From positions 13,023 to 77,022 of the forward strand of contig CAJTWA010000017.1 of the NCBI GenBank assembly GCA_910580195.1: a DNA stretch of 64,000 nucleotides. The letters are read 5' to 3'. The DNA comes from an uncultured Lachnospiraceae bacterium. Lineage in GTDB: Bacteria > Bacillota > Clostridia > Lachnospirales > Lachnospiraceae. Positions 43,184 through 51,749 of this stretch are shown here, piece by piece. A model generated the notes under the pieces. That model was not told where the DNA came from, did no database searches, and saw only the letters and a program-made list of their open reading frames with translations. Both the position numbers and the translations under genes were made by a program. Position 1 is the stretch's first letter. Each line of letters opens with the position of its first letter.

Positions 43184-43743
43184 AACAAATAAAGCTGGTG
43201 GTATACGGGGAGGGGCCAAATGATTATGGATGGAAGGACGAGAAAGGGAAGTGGAAGCCCGGTTCTGTTATTAATTTTCTCCAAAAATGCGCGAAAGATA
43301 TGGAAATAAAATTGGATGTTTGCTATATGGAAAAGGCTTTGATTGATGGGAAAAGCAAAATAAAGCTTGCAAGGCATTTACGGAAAGTAGAAGGCAAGGG
43401 AATTCCAGCGCGTAGGTTTTCTGTATATGCGGCAAGCAAGGGGTATACGGCAGGCATTTTTTATTGCGATACAGATAAGGCGCCAGATGGGAGCCAAAAG
43501 GATGAAAGGAATTGCAGGAAGCATTTTGAAAAAATATATTCTGATGTGAAACAGGGCTTAGAATTGCCAGATAGCAACACTTGGAAGGGGATCCCGATGA
43601 TTTCCATGAAGATGATAGAAAGCTGGCTTTTGTCGGATCAAGAAGCATATAAAAAATGCTTTGGAAAGGAGCCAAGTAAGGTAAAGCTGCCGCCGAAACC
43701 AGAATTGATTTGGGGCGAGAAAAACAGCCCTTCCAGTGATTAA
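43180..43743 (+). CDS. TOPRIM/DUF4276-like partner protein, interrupted by an in-frame stop
   Basis: A 187-residue open frame that overlaps the ATPase gene by 4 bases. The N-terminus IKLVVYGEGPNDYGW resembles the first TOPRIM strand with its Glu, and AGIFYCDTDKAPDG the later Asp pair. MISMKMIESWLLSDQEAY is the helix common in DUF4276-like proteins that accompany AAA_21 ATPases. The TAA at 43741 is followed in the same frame by 54 sense codons that continue the expected C-terminus. The visible catalytic-type residues precede the stop, so a truncated product might be active, but a broken gene is equally possible. The family is inferred from motifs. Confidence 0.7.
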   Translation: MKQIKLVVYGEGPNDYGWKDEKGKWKPGSVINFLQKCAKDMEIKLDVCYMEKALIDGKSKIKLARHLRKVEGKGIPARRFSVYAASKGYTAGIFYCDTDKAPDGSQKDERNCRKHFEKIYSDVKQGLELPDSNTWKGIPMISMKMIESWLLSDQEAYKKCFGKEPSKVKLPPKPELIWGEKNSPSSD

Positions 43744-43908
43744 CCGAAAAATTATATGAAAAGAGTGTTAGGGCAATACCATGAAGAGGGAAACAGGGAT
43801 AACTATGCAAACATAGCAGAAGAAACGTCAATCAATGTGCTAAAGGAAAAATGCCCTATTAGTTTTGCCAAATTTTATGAAGATTTTGCAGACTTCTGCA
43901 CGTTGTAG
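43744..43908 (+). pseudogene. In-frame continuation of the TOPRIM-like gene after TAA
   Basis: Fifty-four codons without a stop follow the TAA at 43741-43743 in the same frame: PKNYMKRVLGQYHEEGNRDN and on to FYEDFADFCTL, then TAG at 43906. The segment is hydrophilic and protein-like, with no start signal of its own. It is best read as the severed C-terminus; a single base change at 43741-43743 would restore about 242 residues. Confidence 0.75.
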
Positions 43909-43921
43909 GGACCGTGCAGAA
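43894..43921 (+). terminator. Hairpin at the end of the ATPase/TOPRIM pair
   Basis: TTCTGCACG (43894-43902) and CGTGCAGAA (43913-43921) are perfectly complementary. It covers the ancestral stop codon. Confidence 0.5.
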
Positions 43922-44106
43922 AATATCCCTTATTTATGGCAATGATAAAAATAACCCAAAGGGTTAAAGATTGAGGGCGGCAATGAAAATTCAGGTATAA
44001 AATCCCACCATTTACAGATAATAGTACCATAATCGCCAAATGGCGGTATGATTCGCTAATGGGTTGCATTAGGCGCTTAAACTATCAATAAATGGAGGAT
44101 GTTATT
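43922..44106. other. Junction between chromosome and mobile element
   Basis: Noncoding stretch where the chromosomal gene order ends and element genes start. It holds CGCCA-AA-TGGCG (44033-44044) and CGCTAATG/CATTAGGCG (44055-44075) dyads, possibly operators of the AbrB-like gene. The left attachment site should be about here, but cannot be fixed without the right end. Confidence 0.4.
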
Positions 44107-44325
44107 ATGAAAGCAACAGGAATTGTCCGTAGGATAGATGATTTGGGAAGGGTAGTCGTGCCGAAGGAAATCCGGCGTACATTGAGAATACGGGAAGGGG
44201 AACCCTTACTGACAACATTGACAAATACTGAAAAGGCCACAGAAACAGCGGAAAATCAAGGCTTTAGCGAAGATGCTTTTATTAGCGGAATCGTGGGTTT
44301 TGCGTCCAGAGTGGGTATTAAGTAA
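44107..44325 (+). CDS. AbrB/SpoVT-like DNA-binding protein, truncated
   Basis: A 72-residue protein. Residues 1-34 are a standard SpoVT/AbrB swapped-hairpin domain (KATGIVRRIDDLGRVVVPKE, then IRRTLRIREGEPL). After that it departs from the usual acidic strand and linker and continues with an unrelated stretch (TNTEKATETAENQGFSEDAF), which suggests a deletion or fusion. GGAGG at 44094-44098 precedes ATG 44107. AbrB-like genes often open conjugative elements of this group and regulate them. DNA binding may be lost here. Confidence 0.7.
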   Translation: MKATGIVRRIDDLGRVVVPKEIRRTLRIREGEPLLTTLTNTEKATETAENQGFSEDAFISGIVGFASRVGIK

Positions 44326-44348
44326 GAATTAAAGAGTGTAATTGTGAT

Positions 44349-44386
44349 AGAGGACATTAGCGAGAGCTGGTGTCCTCTTTGTATTT
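44349..44386 (+). terminator. Rho-independent terminator
   Basis: AGAGGACA (44349-44356) and TGTCCTCT (44371-44378), followed by TTGTATTTT. Confidence 0.7.
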
Positions 44387-44451
44387 TGGACATAGAGAAT
44401 CTCATATAAGATTTTCTTGATATTATAAAAACAAGCAGGAGGTAATAAATT

Positions 44452-44790
44452 ATGAACAACACAGCGTTAAGAGCAGAGTTGCTAAGTGCCAGCAGCACTT
44501 GTTCAGCAACGACCGGAGCGGAGCGTAGACCGCAGAGCGTCACTAATCATAAGGAATCTGTCATCTGTGGCGGATACCCTTACGATACTACACACATGGT
44601 TTTTGCAAACGAGAAAGACAAAATATTTTACTATGAGAAACTGGAACAGGCAAGGTATCATGACTGTTTTTACAAGGCTTTACTATGCAATGTATGTTTG
44701 AGAGAATGTGAGAACACGTTGCCAGAAATACTGCAGGAAACACAAGCCTATGGAAGAAATCCTTGCAGAAATGGAGGGGAAAGTGCTTAA
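44452..44790 (+). CDS. DUF6075-like protein, truncated
   Basis: A 112-residue frame. The first 78 residues (ALRAELLSASSTCSATTGA; DTTHMVFANEKDKIFYYEKL) match, from memory, the DUF6075 proteins of gut Firmicute conjugative elements, which are roughly 180 residues long. After DCFYKALL the sequence changes to a Cys/Arg-rich tail that looks like frame noise. A deletion joins it to the start of the next gene. GGAGG lies just before ATG 44452. A functional product is doubtful. Confidence 0.55.
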   Translation: MNNTALRAELLSASSTCSATTGAERRPQSVTNHKESVICGGYPYDTTHMVFANEKDKIFYYEKLEQARYHDCFYKALLCNVCLRECENTLPEILQETQAYGRNPCRNGGESA

Positions 44791-44962
44791 AATTCGCTTG
44801 ATGGGAACTAAGAATGATATTAAGTGGTTTGAAAAAATCCTGAAAAGGACGCCCAAAATTGTTGTCGGGGATTTCTCGGAATTGTACCACAACAAAGGGA
44901 CGGACAGATACTACAGAGCCTATGCAGAGATTCATAAGGCGAACGTAAAAGAAATGAAATAA
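44783..44962 (+). CDS. DUF3970-like small protein
   Basis: A 59-residue protein, KIRLMGTKNDIKWFEKILKR near the start and NKGTDRYYRAYAEI near the end, the pattern of DUF3970 proteins from conjugative transposons. GTG 44783 is preferred because GGAGGGG (44773-44779) sits just upstream and the family begins with this strand. In-frame ATG 44771 and 44750 are alternatives. The function is unknown. parA follows after 16 bases. Confidence 0.65.
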   Translation: MLKIRLMGTKNDIKWFEKILKRTPKIVVGDFSELYHNKGTDRYYRAYAEIHKANVKEMK

Positions 44963-44978
44963 AATCGGAGGAAAAGCC

Positions 44979-45761
44979 ATGTGTAAAATTATAGCAATTG
45001 CAAACCAAAAAGGCGGCGTTGGCAAGACGACCACAACCGGGAACTTAGGGATAGGGCTGGCAAAGCAGGGGAAGAAAGTGCTGCTGATTGACGCGGATGC
45101 ACAGGGCAGCTTAACAGCGAGTTTGGGATTTACAGAGCCGGACAAGCTGGAAGAAACGCTGGCAACGGTAATGGTGAAAGCTGTCAATAATGAGCCAATA
45201 GAAGCTGGGTATGGCATTTTAAAGCATAAAGAAGGCATTGACCTCATGCCGGGGAACATCGAATTATCCGGTCTGGAGGTGTCACTGGTAAATGTTATGA
45301 GCAGGGAACTGGTGCTCCGTTCCTACATAGAAGAAGTAAGGGCAGAGTACGATTACATTCTGGTTGATTGTATGCCATCGCTGGGGATGATTACTATCAA
45401 CGCGCTTGCCTGTGCAGACAGCGTTTTAATCCCGGTTCAGGCGGCATACCTTCCGGTTAAGGGGCTGGAGCAGCTCATAAAAACCATTGGGAAGGTAAAG
45501 CGGCAGATTAACCCCAAGCTGGAAATTGAAGGCATCCTGCTTACTATGGTGGACAGCCGGACAAATTATGCAAAGGATATTGCCGCATTGCTGGTTGAAA
45601 ATTACGGACAGAAAGTAAGGATATTTAAAAACAGTATACCCATATCCGTAAGGGCTGCGGAAACTTCTGCAGAGGGGGTAAGCATTTACCAGCACGACCC
45701 GAAGGGAAAAGCTGCCGGGGCATACCAATCTCTGACAGAGGAGGTGCTGGGCAATGAGTAA
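44979..45761 (+). CDS. parA: ParA/Soj-family partition ATPase
   Basis: A 260-residue Walker-type ATPase. The deviant Walker A KGGVGKTTTTGN (about residues 11-22), Walker A' IDADAQGS and Walker B YILVDCMPSLG are intact. With the ParB-like protein it should segregate or stabilize the excised or replicating form of the element. GGAGG precedes ATG 44979; it overlaps parB by 8 bases. The genes parA-parB-repA open many Tn1549-like elements. Confidence 0.92.
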   Translation: MCKIIAIANQKGGVGKTTTTGNLGIGLAKQGKKVLLIDADAQGSLTASLGFTEPDKLEETLATVMVKAVNNEPIEAGYGILKHKEGIDLMPGNIELSGLEVSLVNVMSRELVLRSYIEEVRAEYDYILVDCMPSLGMITINALACADSVLIPVQAAYLPVKGLEQLIKTIGKVKRQINPKLEIEGILLTMVDSRTNYAKDIAALLVENYGQKVRIFKNSIPISVRAAETSAEGVSIYQHDPKGKAAGAYQSLTEEVLGNE

Positions 45762-46629
45762 AAGCAATAGTGCGGGAAAAATCAGGATGAACAGTTTTGA
45801 TGATTTGTTCGGCAGCCCGGGCGGGGAAACAGGGGCGGAGCAGGTAATCAATGTAAAACTAAGCGAACTCCATCCTTTCAAGAACCATCCGTTCCATGTT
45901 GCAGACGATGAGAAAATGGAGGAAACGGCAGAGAGCATCCGGCAGTACGGGGTGCTTGTGCCGGGGATTGCGAGGCCAAGGGCGGGCGGCGGCTATGAAA
46001 TCATAGCCGGGCACCGACGGAAAAGGGGCTGTGAGTGGGCTGGCATAGACGCTATGCCTGTGATTGTCCGGCAGTATACAGACGATGAAGCCGTAATTAT
46101 CATGGTGGATTCCAATATCCAGCGTGAGGATATACTGCCAAGTGAGAAGGCAAAGGCTTACGCCATGAAGTACGAGGCTGTGAAGCATCAGGGAATCCGG
46201 GGCGGGAGCGCCCTTGAGGAAGTCGGGGAAACTGCTGGGGAAAGCAGGAAAACCGTGCAGCGTTATGTGTGGCTTGCAAGGCTTTCCGATGGGCTGCTGG
46301 AAATGGTAGACAGAAAGAAAATCGGCATTGTGCAGGGCGTGGATATCTCCTTTCTGGACAAAGAGGCGCAGGGGTGGGTGCTTGCCACGCTGGAGGCAAC
46401 AGGGATATCCATGACTGCCGCACAAGCGTCAAAACTGAAGGAACATGGAAAAGCCGGGGAACTTACCCTGCCGATGGTGCGCCTGATACTGTCGGAGGAA
46501 AAGCCGAAAGAGCGAAAAGTGACGATTAAAGGGGACAACATTAAAAAGTATTTTCCTGACGATTATTCCAATAACGACATAGAAGAGGTGATTATCCAGC
46601 TTTTAGAGGACTGGAAGAACAGGCAGTAA
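45754..46629 (+). CDS. parB: ParB/Spo0J-family partition protein
   Basis: A 291-residue DNA-binding protein. The N-terminal nuclease-like ParB domain (about 28-115) has the CTP-binding-type motif IIAGHRRKRGCEWAG (consensus GERR/GHRR). The central helix-turn-helix follows (SALEEVGETAGESRKTVQRYV). The C-terminal part (about 215-291) may dimerize. It overlaps parA. In these elements parS sites are usually near; none is recognised here. It stops 13 bases before repA. Confidence 0.92.
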   Translation: MSKSNSAGKIRMNSFDDLFGSPGGETGAEQVINVKLSELHPFKNHPFHVADDEKMEETAESIRQYGVLVPGIARPRAGGGYEIIAGHRRKRGCEWAGIDAMPVIVRQYTDDEAVIIMVDSNIQREDILPSEKAKAYAMKYEAVKHQGIRGGSALEEVGETAGESRKTVQRYVWLARLSDGLLEMVDRKKIGIVQGVDISFLDKEAQGWVLATLEATGISMTAAQASKLKEHGKAGELTLPMVRLILSEEKPKERKVTIKGDNIKKYFPDDYSNNDIEEVIIQLLEDWKNRQ

Positions 46630-46642
46630 AGGGGGCGGGAGG

Positions 46643-47776
46643 ATGGGAGAACCATTGAAGTTTGACTATTATTACGGTATGGAGGCAGAGCAGTTTTCCT
46701 TTTACCGCGTCCCCAGACTGCTGATTAAAGACGGGCGTTTCAAGGGACTTAGCAGTGACGCTAAACTCCTGTACGGGCTTATGCTCGACCGCATGGCGAT
46801 GTCCATGAAGAACGGATGGCTGGACGACAGGAACAGGGCGTACATTATATATTCCGTGGAGAACATTGCAGAAGATTTGGGGTGTTCCAGACCCACATGC
46901 ACAAAGATTATGAAGGAGCTGGATTCAGACAGCGGCATCGGGCTGATAGAGAAAAAGCGGCGGGGGCAGGGAAAGCCAGACATTATTTATGTAAAAAATT
47001 TTGCTTCAATGCCAGAAAAAGCACAAGGGGACACTGACGCCGTCCCAGAAACAAAAGATTTTGATTTCAGGAAGGAAAAGGGATTGGCTTCTGGAAGTAA
47101 AGGGACAGAACTGCAAGGGGGAAAAGATTTTGATTTCCAGAAACAAAAAAATTTAACATCTGGAGAGAAAGAAATTGAATTTCCAGAAGGAAAATGTTTT
47201 GACTTCCAGAAAGAGGAATTTTTAATTTCCAGAGGGAAAGAAACTGGGTTTTCAGAAACAAAAAAACTTGCCCCTAATTATAACAACAAGAATTATACTG
47301 ACTTGAATGATACCTATCCTATCCATCCATCCGGGGATGGCGGGCAGGATGGGATGGACAGCACAGAAGCATACATGGCTCTTATCCGTGAACAACTGGA
47401 ATATGACTACCACATGCAGTATGGGAGCCATGACGAGAAAGAGATGTTGGAGGAAATCTATGAGATTATCTGCGAGGTGGTATGTGTAAAACGTAAAACC
47501 ATCCGCATCAACGGGGAAGATTACCCGTATGGGCTTGTAAAATCCCGGTTCCTGAAGCTGAACAGCGGGCATGTGGAGTATGTCATGCACTCCATGAGGG
47601 AGGTTACAGGGAAAATCCAGAATATCAGGGCATACCTGATAACTGCCCTCTACAATGCGCCAGCGACGATGAGCCATTACTACCAGCAGGAAGTCCAGCA
47701 TGACATGTATAGAGGGGGATGGAAAGAAAAGGGGGTGGCACAGGATAATTACGGGCAATTAGCCAGTGATACATAG
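46643..47776 (+). CDS. repA: Replication initiator A family protein
   Basis: A 377-residue protein of the RepA_N/DUF6017-type initiators. The N-terminal winged helix (YYYGMEAEQFSFYRVPRLL; GLSSDAKLLYGLMLDRM) binds DNA; the C-terminal domain (about 255-350) holds the region with AYMALIREQLEYDY. Between them, residues about 135-215 contain three diverged copies of a 24-residue unit starting with (K)DFDFxKxK, a length-variable linker. It probably initiates replication of the excised element. Good context behind parAB. Confidence 0.88.
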   Translation: MGEPLKFDYYYGMEAEQFSFYRVPRLLIKDGRFKGLSSDAKLLYGLMLDRMAMSMKNGWLDDRNRAYIIYSVENIAEDLGCSRPTCTKIMKELDSDSGIGLIEKKRRGQGKPDIIYVKNFASMPEKAQGDTDAVPETKDFDFRKEKGLASGSKGTELQGGKDFDFQKQKNLTSGEKEIEFPEGKCFDFQKEEFLISRGKETGFSETKKLAPNYNNKNYTDLNDTYPIHPSGDGGQDGMDSTEAYMALIREQLEYDYHMQYGSHDEKEMLEEIYEIICEVVCVKRKTIRINGEDYPYGLVKSRFLKLNSGHVEYVMHSMREVTGKIQNIRAYLITALYNAPATMSHYYQQEVQHDMYRGGWKEKGVAQDNYGQLASDT

Positions 47777-47821
47777 ACGGTTATCTGTTATAATATCCTT
47801 CAGGACAGACAGGAGGGCATT

Positions 47822-48358
47822 ATGAAGAAAAACCACCATACGCTTGCGTACAAGCAGCAAAAGCAGCCAAACAAAAGTTATAAAGACCTGAAACAAAAGC
47901 ATAAAATGAAGATAGCGGAGTGGATGTTCCGGGAAACCTGCAGCTACTTTAAGGAGCATGGGGAACTGCCGGAAGGGGACGCACCCAGAGATGCCGTGGA
48001 TTTGATATACGAAAAAATAAAATCCCATTCCATCTGGGTTCCCTATGACGAGGTATACGGCGCATATCTGAAAAAACTCCCCCAATATGGAAAACGCATC
48101 AGAGAAGACGGCTTACCGGAGGAACAGCCGCAAAAAGAGAAGGGGGAAAAGAAAAAAGGTAACAGCAGCAAACGCTGCCCGGCTTGTGGGAGGAAGATGA
48201 AACAGCAGTTTATCGGCCTCCAGCACTGCAAATGTGGCACGAGCTGGAAAAAGGACATAGGATTTTTTGAACGCACCAGTGATATGGTGTTTGTGCTGGA
48301 ACGCAGGAAAATTGGGAAGAAATATAAGCAGCGTCCGGCGGTACATGCTAAGAAATGA
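47822..48358 (+). CDS. Element-encoded zinc-ribbon protein of unknown function
   Basis: A 178-residue basic protein. The first 100 residues are helical and contain the segment KMKIAEWMFRETCSYFKEH. A four-cysteine zinc ribbon lies at about residues 120-142 (CPACGRKM...HCKCGTSW). GGAGGG lies 5 bases before ATG 47822, and TATAAT near 47788 could be its promoter. Similar genes sit between repA and the transfer genes in related elements. I do not know its role. A DNA-binding protein is plausible. Confidence 0.65.
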   Translation: MKKNHHTLAYKQQKQPNKSYKDLKQKHKMKIAEWMFRETCSYFKEHGELPEGDAPRDAVDLIYEKIKSHSIWVPYDEVYGAYLKKLPQYGKRIREDGLPEEQPQKEKGEKKKGNSSKRCPACGRKMKQQFIGLQHCKCGTSWKKDIGFFERTSDMVFVLERRKIGKKYKQRPAVHAKK

Positions 48359-48366
48359 AAACAGCG

Positions 48367-48406
48367 CAAGGGCAGTTATAAGTCAGGAGATTTATAGCTG
48401 CCCTTG
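48367..48406 (+). terminator. Hairpin with T-tract before the 48438 gene
   Basis: CAAGGGCAG (48367-48375) and CTGCCCTTG (48398-48406), with additional TTATA/TATAA pairing inside, then TTTTATT. The sequence resembles the hairpin at 61081-61121 upstream of the primase gene. Confidence 0.7.
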
Positions 48407-48437
48407 TTTTATTGGCTGAAACGGAAAGGAGATTAAA

Positions 48438-49091
48438 GTGGAATCATTGAGGGATGTGAAACGGAGCATGGCAAGGGAGGCGGCAAAAGGGAGCTGTCCG
48501 CTTGCATTTGAAAGGCTGGAGTTTCCGGAAAATCCATACCAGTCCATTCTATCAGAAGAAAAGCTGGACTTGACGCTGGCATACCTTTTGCGTGTAAAAG
48601 GATTTTCACAGTATGCCGGGAAAACAGTCATCAATAATGTATACATGGATTTGGATTTCTTATGCCGGAAACCACAGTTCAGGCGTACCCGTTATGGCAT
48701 GGAGCGTGAGGAAGTCTATACGAAAGTGCAGAGGCACAAAAAGAAGCTCTTGCCTGATTACGGAGGGAAACTGTGCTTGGAAACGGTGCATTGCTTGTTC
48801 CGGCTGCCGGAAGGAGAGGCGGAGAAATACAGGATGGTCTATGAAGGCAGGAAAACATATGGGTTTGCCATGTCAAATAAATATATTCTTGGTTTGTTTG
48901 CCTGCTGCGAAGCGGCGCGGAAAACTGCCGCATGGGATGGCGTGGAAATTGGGCATCTTACGGAGGAAGAACAGAGAATTGTCCAGCTGGAAGTGGTTCG
49001 GGACGTGCTGTTTCAGGCATTACTCCTTGATGATGTGGAGTATTCCGGCAATGAACTGTCTGCCAGCCTGTATTCCATTTACTGTCTGTAA
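48438..49091 (+). CDS. Conserved conjugative-element protein of unknown function
   Basis: A 217-residue soluble protein; no motif that I recognise. It has a helical N-terminus with KLDLTLAYLLRVKGFSQYAG, a central part with PQFRRTRYGMEREEVYTKVQRHKKKLL, and an acidic C-terminus. The start AGGAGATTAAAGTG is before ATG 48438. It lies between two hairpin structures, upstream of pcfB, and so belongs to the transfer module by position. No catalytic pattern is visible. Confidence 0.6.
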   Translation: MESLRDVKRSMAREAAKGSCPLAFERLEFPENPYQSILSEEKLDLTLAYLLRVKGFSQYAGKTVINNVYMDLDFLCRKPQFRRTRYGMEREEVYTKVQRHKKKLLPDYGGKLCLETVHCLFRLPEGEAEKYRMVYEGRKTYGFAMSNKYILGLFACCEAARKTAAWDGVEIGHLTEEEQRIVQLEVVRDVLFQALLLDDVEYSGNELSASLYSIYCL

Positions 49092-49114
49092 CTTCTGGCC
49101 ACGATGTCCAGAAG
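49092..49114. repeat. 23-base palindrome, left copy
   Basis: CTTCTGGCCA and TGTCCAGAAG form a near-perfect dyad around CGA. An inverted copy is at 52058-52080 on the far side of the pcfB/coupling protein segment. Confidence 0.65.
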
Positions 49115-49208
49115 AGGAAGGGAGGCGGATTGCTTCAAATTTATAAATATCATCTTGCGTGAGATTCCACCGTAGTGAAAATGGAAAAAATGGCAGGAGG
49201 AAAAGACT

Positions 49209-49685
49209 ATGCAGGAAGAAGTAACACAGAAAACGGTTGCCCTTATGATAAAAAGCGCCCGTCTGGACGCTAATGTGTTAAGGGCGGCGATGAAGATGTA
49301 TCTGGAACACCACAGAAAGACAGCCGGGAAAAAGAAAACGCATGGAAAGACTACCGTAAAGAACCTTGTTGGAAAAGGAGCGGGCGTGTCAACCATCGAG
49401 GTGACGGAAAGCAATATCAAAGACTTTGAGCGTACAGCCCGGAAATACAACATTGACTTTGCCATAAAAAAGGACAAATCAACCGAACCGCCGAAATATC
49501 TGGTGTTCTTCCATGGCAAAGATGCAGATGTGATTTCACAGGCGTTTAAGGAGTTTGTCTATGGAAATGAGAAAAAGAAAAACAGGGTTTCCATACGGAA
49601 ACGGTTGATGCGGGCAAAAGAACAGGCAGTGCAAAGCAAAGACAGGGAACGGAACCGGGAGCCGGACAGGGGGCAGAGCTTATGA
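49209..49685 (+). CDS. pcfB: PcfB-family conjugation accessory protein
   Basis: A 158-residue PcfB/DUF3801 protein. The N-terminal VALMIKSARLDANVLRAAMKMYL and the mid part DFERTARKYNIDFAIKKDKS with LVFFHGKDADVISQAFKEF are typical. The tail is basic. PcfB accompanies the coupling protein in pCF10-type and Tn1549-type systems, probably at the relaxosome. It overlaps the VirD4-like gene by 4 bases. Confidence 0.88.
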   Translation: MQEEVTQKTVALMIKSARLDANVLRAAMKMYLEHHRKTAGKKKTHGKTTVKNLVGKGAGVSTIEVTESNIKDFERTARKYNIDFAIKKDKSTEPPKYLVFFHGKDADVISQAFKEFVYGNEKKKNRVSIRKRLMRAKEQAVQSKDRERNREPDRGQSL

Positions 49686-51541
49686 GCAAGGATACCAAAG
49701 ACAGAGGCATATTTGAGGAAATAGCAAAAGAACTGAAGTCCATTCCGGGAAAGATGAAGGAAAAAACAGACAGCATGAAGGGAAAGAAAATCATCCTTAA
49801 AAACCTGCCATATATCCTTGTGGGATGGTTCTGTGACAAAGCAGCATGGCTATTCCGGGCGGCAGAAGGGGAAAATGTTTTTGAAAAGCTGATGACAGCC
49901 CTCAACCATTCAGGCAGGATGTTTTCAAGCCCCTGGTTAAGCCTGAATCCCAAAGACTTACTCACAGGGATTTGCGGCGGAGCTTTTCTGTGGCTGGCAG
50001 TACAACTGAAAAGCAGAAATGCCAGAAAATTCAGGCAGGGCGTAGAGTATGGCTCTGCGAGATGGGGCAACGCCAAAGACATAGCCCCATACACAGACCC
50101 GGTATTTGAGAACAATATCCCCCTGACACAGACGGAACGGCTTACCATGAACAGTCGGCCAAAGCAGCCGAAATACGCAAGAAATAAAAATATTCTTGTG
50201 ATTGGAGGTTCCGGTTCCGGCAAGACCCGCTTTTTTGTCAAGCCATCGCTTATGCAGATGCACAGCTCCTACGTCGTCACAGACCCCAAAGGAACCTTAC
50301 TGGAAGAATGTGGGAGGATGTTGCAAAGAGGACGCTACCAGATAAAAGTCCTCAATACTGTAAATTTTTCAAAATCCATGCATTACAATCCCTTTGCCTA
50401 CCTGCGGAGCGAAAAGGATATTTTAAAGCTCGTAAATACGATTATCGTAAACACCAAAGGGGAAGGGCAGCAATCCGGGGAGGATTTCTGGGTAAAGGCG
50501 GAAAAACTCTATTATACAGCACTGATAGCCTATATCTGGTATGAAGCCCCTGAGTATGAACAGAATTTTGCCATGCTGATTGATATGATTGATGCCAGCG
50601 AAGCAAGGGAGGATAACGAAAACTTTAAAAATGTGGTAGACATACTTTTTGAAGAACTGGAAAAAGAAAAGCCCAACCACTTTGCAGTACGCCAGTACAA
50701 AAAATATAAATTGGCGGCGGGCAAGACAGCGAAAAGCATTTTAATTAGCTGCGGTGCAAGGATGGCTCCGTTTGATATTGAGGAACTGCGCGGCCTGATG
50801 GAGTATGACGAGTTGGAACTTGACACGCTGGGAGAGAAAAAAACAGCATTGTTCGTCATTATTTCCGATACGGACGCCACATTCAATTTTGTGGTATCCA
50901 TCATGTATTCACAGCTTTTCAACCTGCTCTGCGACAAGGCGGACGACGTATACCATGGGAGATTGCCCGTCCATGTGCGCTGCCTGTTGGATGAGTTCAG
51001 CAATATCGGGCAGATACCACAGTTTGAAAAACTGATTGCCACCATCAGGAGCCGGGAAATCTCGGCTTCTATTATCCTTCAGTCAAAGTCGCAGCTTAAG
51101 GCAATTTACAAAGACAGCGCGGACACGATACAGGGGAATTGTGATACATTGCTTTTCCTTGACGGGCAGGAGCAGACAACACTAAAGGAGCTGTCAGAAG
51201 TATTGGGCAGGGAAACCATAGACCTCTGCAATACTTCCGATACAAGGGGTACAAGCCAGTCTTATGGGCTTAATTACCAGAAAACAGGGAAGGAGCTGAT
51301 GAGTCAGGACGAGATTGCAGTCATGGACGGTGGGAAATGTATTATGCGGCTTAGGGGCGTAAGACCTTTTTTCTCAGATAAGTTTGACATAACAAAGCAC
51401 GCACGGTACAGGGAGTTGTCCGACTATGACAGGGAAAATGTTTTTGATATTGCAAAGTATGTAAAGAATCAAAACCGTATGAGAGTTACTCCCAGCACAA
51501 CAGTAGATGAAACCTTTGACTGTGGGGAAATAAAAGGATAG
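49682..51541 (+). CDS. VirD4-type type IV coupling protein
   Basis: A 619-residue membrane ATPase that brings the relaxase-DNA complex to the mating pore. Two N-terminal hydrophobic segments (LPYILVGWF; LLTGICGGAFLWLAVQL) precede Walker A VIGGSGSGKTRF at about residue 181. Walker B is RCLLDEFSNIGQIPQFEKLI. The conserved QSKSQL and DGQEQTTLKELSEVLG motifs follow. It looks full-length. It is the last intact transfer gene in the window: the expected VirB4, VirB6 and NlpC/P60 genes do not follow. Confidence 0.93.
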   Translation: MSKDTKDRGIFEEIAKELKSIPGKMKEKTDSMKGKKIILKNLPYILVGWFCDKAAWLFRAAEGENVFEKLMTALNHSGRMFSSPWLSLNPKDLLTGICGGAFLWLAVQLKSRNARKFRQGVEYGSARWGNAKDIAPYTDPVFENNIPLTQTERLTMNSRPKQPKYARNKNILVIGGSGSGKTRFFVKPSLMQMHSSYVVTDPKGTLLEECGRMLQRGRYQIKVLNTVNFSKSMHYNPFAYLRSEKDILKLVNTIIVNTKGEGQQSGEDFWVKAEKLYYTALIAYIWYEAPEYEQNFAMLIDMIDASEAREDNENFKNVVDILFEELEKEKPNHFAVRQYKKYKLAAGKTAKSILISCGARMAPFDIEELRGLMEYDELELDTLGEKKTALFVIISDTDATFNFVVSIMYSQLFNLLCDKADDVYHGRLPVHVRCLLDEFSNIGQIPQFEKLIATIRSREISASIILQSKSQLKAIYKDSADTIQGNCDTLLFLDGQEQTTLKELSEVLGRETIDLCNTSDTRGTSQSYGLNYQKTGKELMSQDEIAVMDGGKCIMRLRGVRPFFSDKFDITKHARYRELSDYDRENVFDIAKYVKNQNRMRVTPSTTVDETFDCGEIKG

Positions 51542-51562
51542 TGGAGAAAGGGAGAGGATAGA

Positions 51563-51655
51563 ATGAACCATATCAGGGATTCCCCGAATCTTTCAGGGGA
51601 GCAGCAAAGATACATGTGGCAGAGAGGAGGCAACGAACCGTTGTGTCAAGGATAG
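51563..51655 (+). pseudogene. Truncated small frame after the coupling protein
   Basis: A 30-codon frame (ATG 51563, TAG 51653-51655) with a GGAGAGGA ribosome binding site; it starts MNHIRDSPNLSGEQQRYMW. It runs into the hairpin at 51644, which probably cut a longer gene. Function unknown. Confidence 0.4.
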
Positions 51656-51697
51656 GGTGGAGATTTTGCAGGGCAAAATACTACCCGACCTTGACAC
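51644..51697. repeat. Long imperfect hairpin
   Basis: TGTCAAGG (51644-51651) pairs with CCTTGACA (51690-51697), followed inward by GGGT/ACCC and a second stem ATTTTGC/GCAAAAT. It could be a recombination scar, a small hairpin insertion or a terminator. No T-tract follows. Confidence 0.55.
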
Positions 51698-51722
51698 AAA
51701 CAACAACCGTATCATGTGGGAA

Positions 51723-51749
51723 GGGCAATGGCACACCTGAGCATTGCCC
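51723..51749 (+). terminator. Short hairpin, possible terminator
   Basis: GGGCAATG (51723-51730) and CATTGCCC (51742-51749), loop of 11; only a short TTGAT follows. Confidence 0.4.

Noticed and set aside
49092..49114. Rho-independent terminator
   Set aside because: The palindrome is not followed by a T-tract and has an inverted partner at 52058, so it is listed as a repeat.
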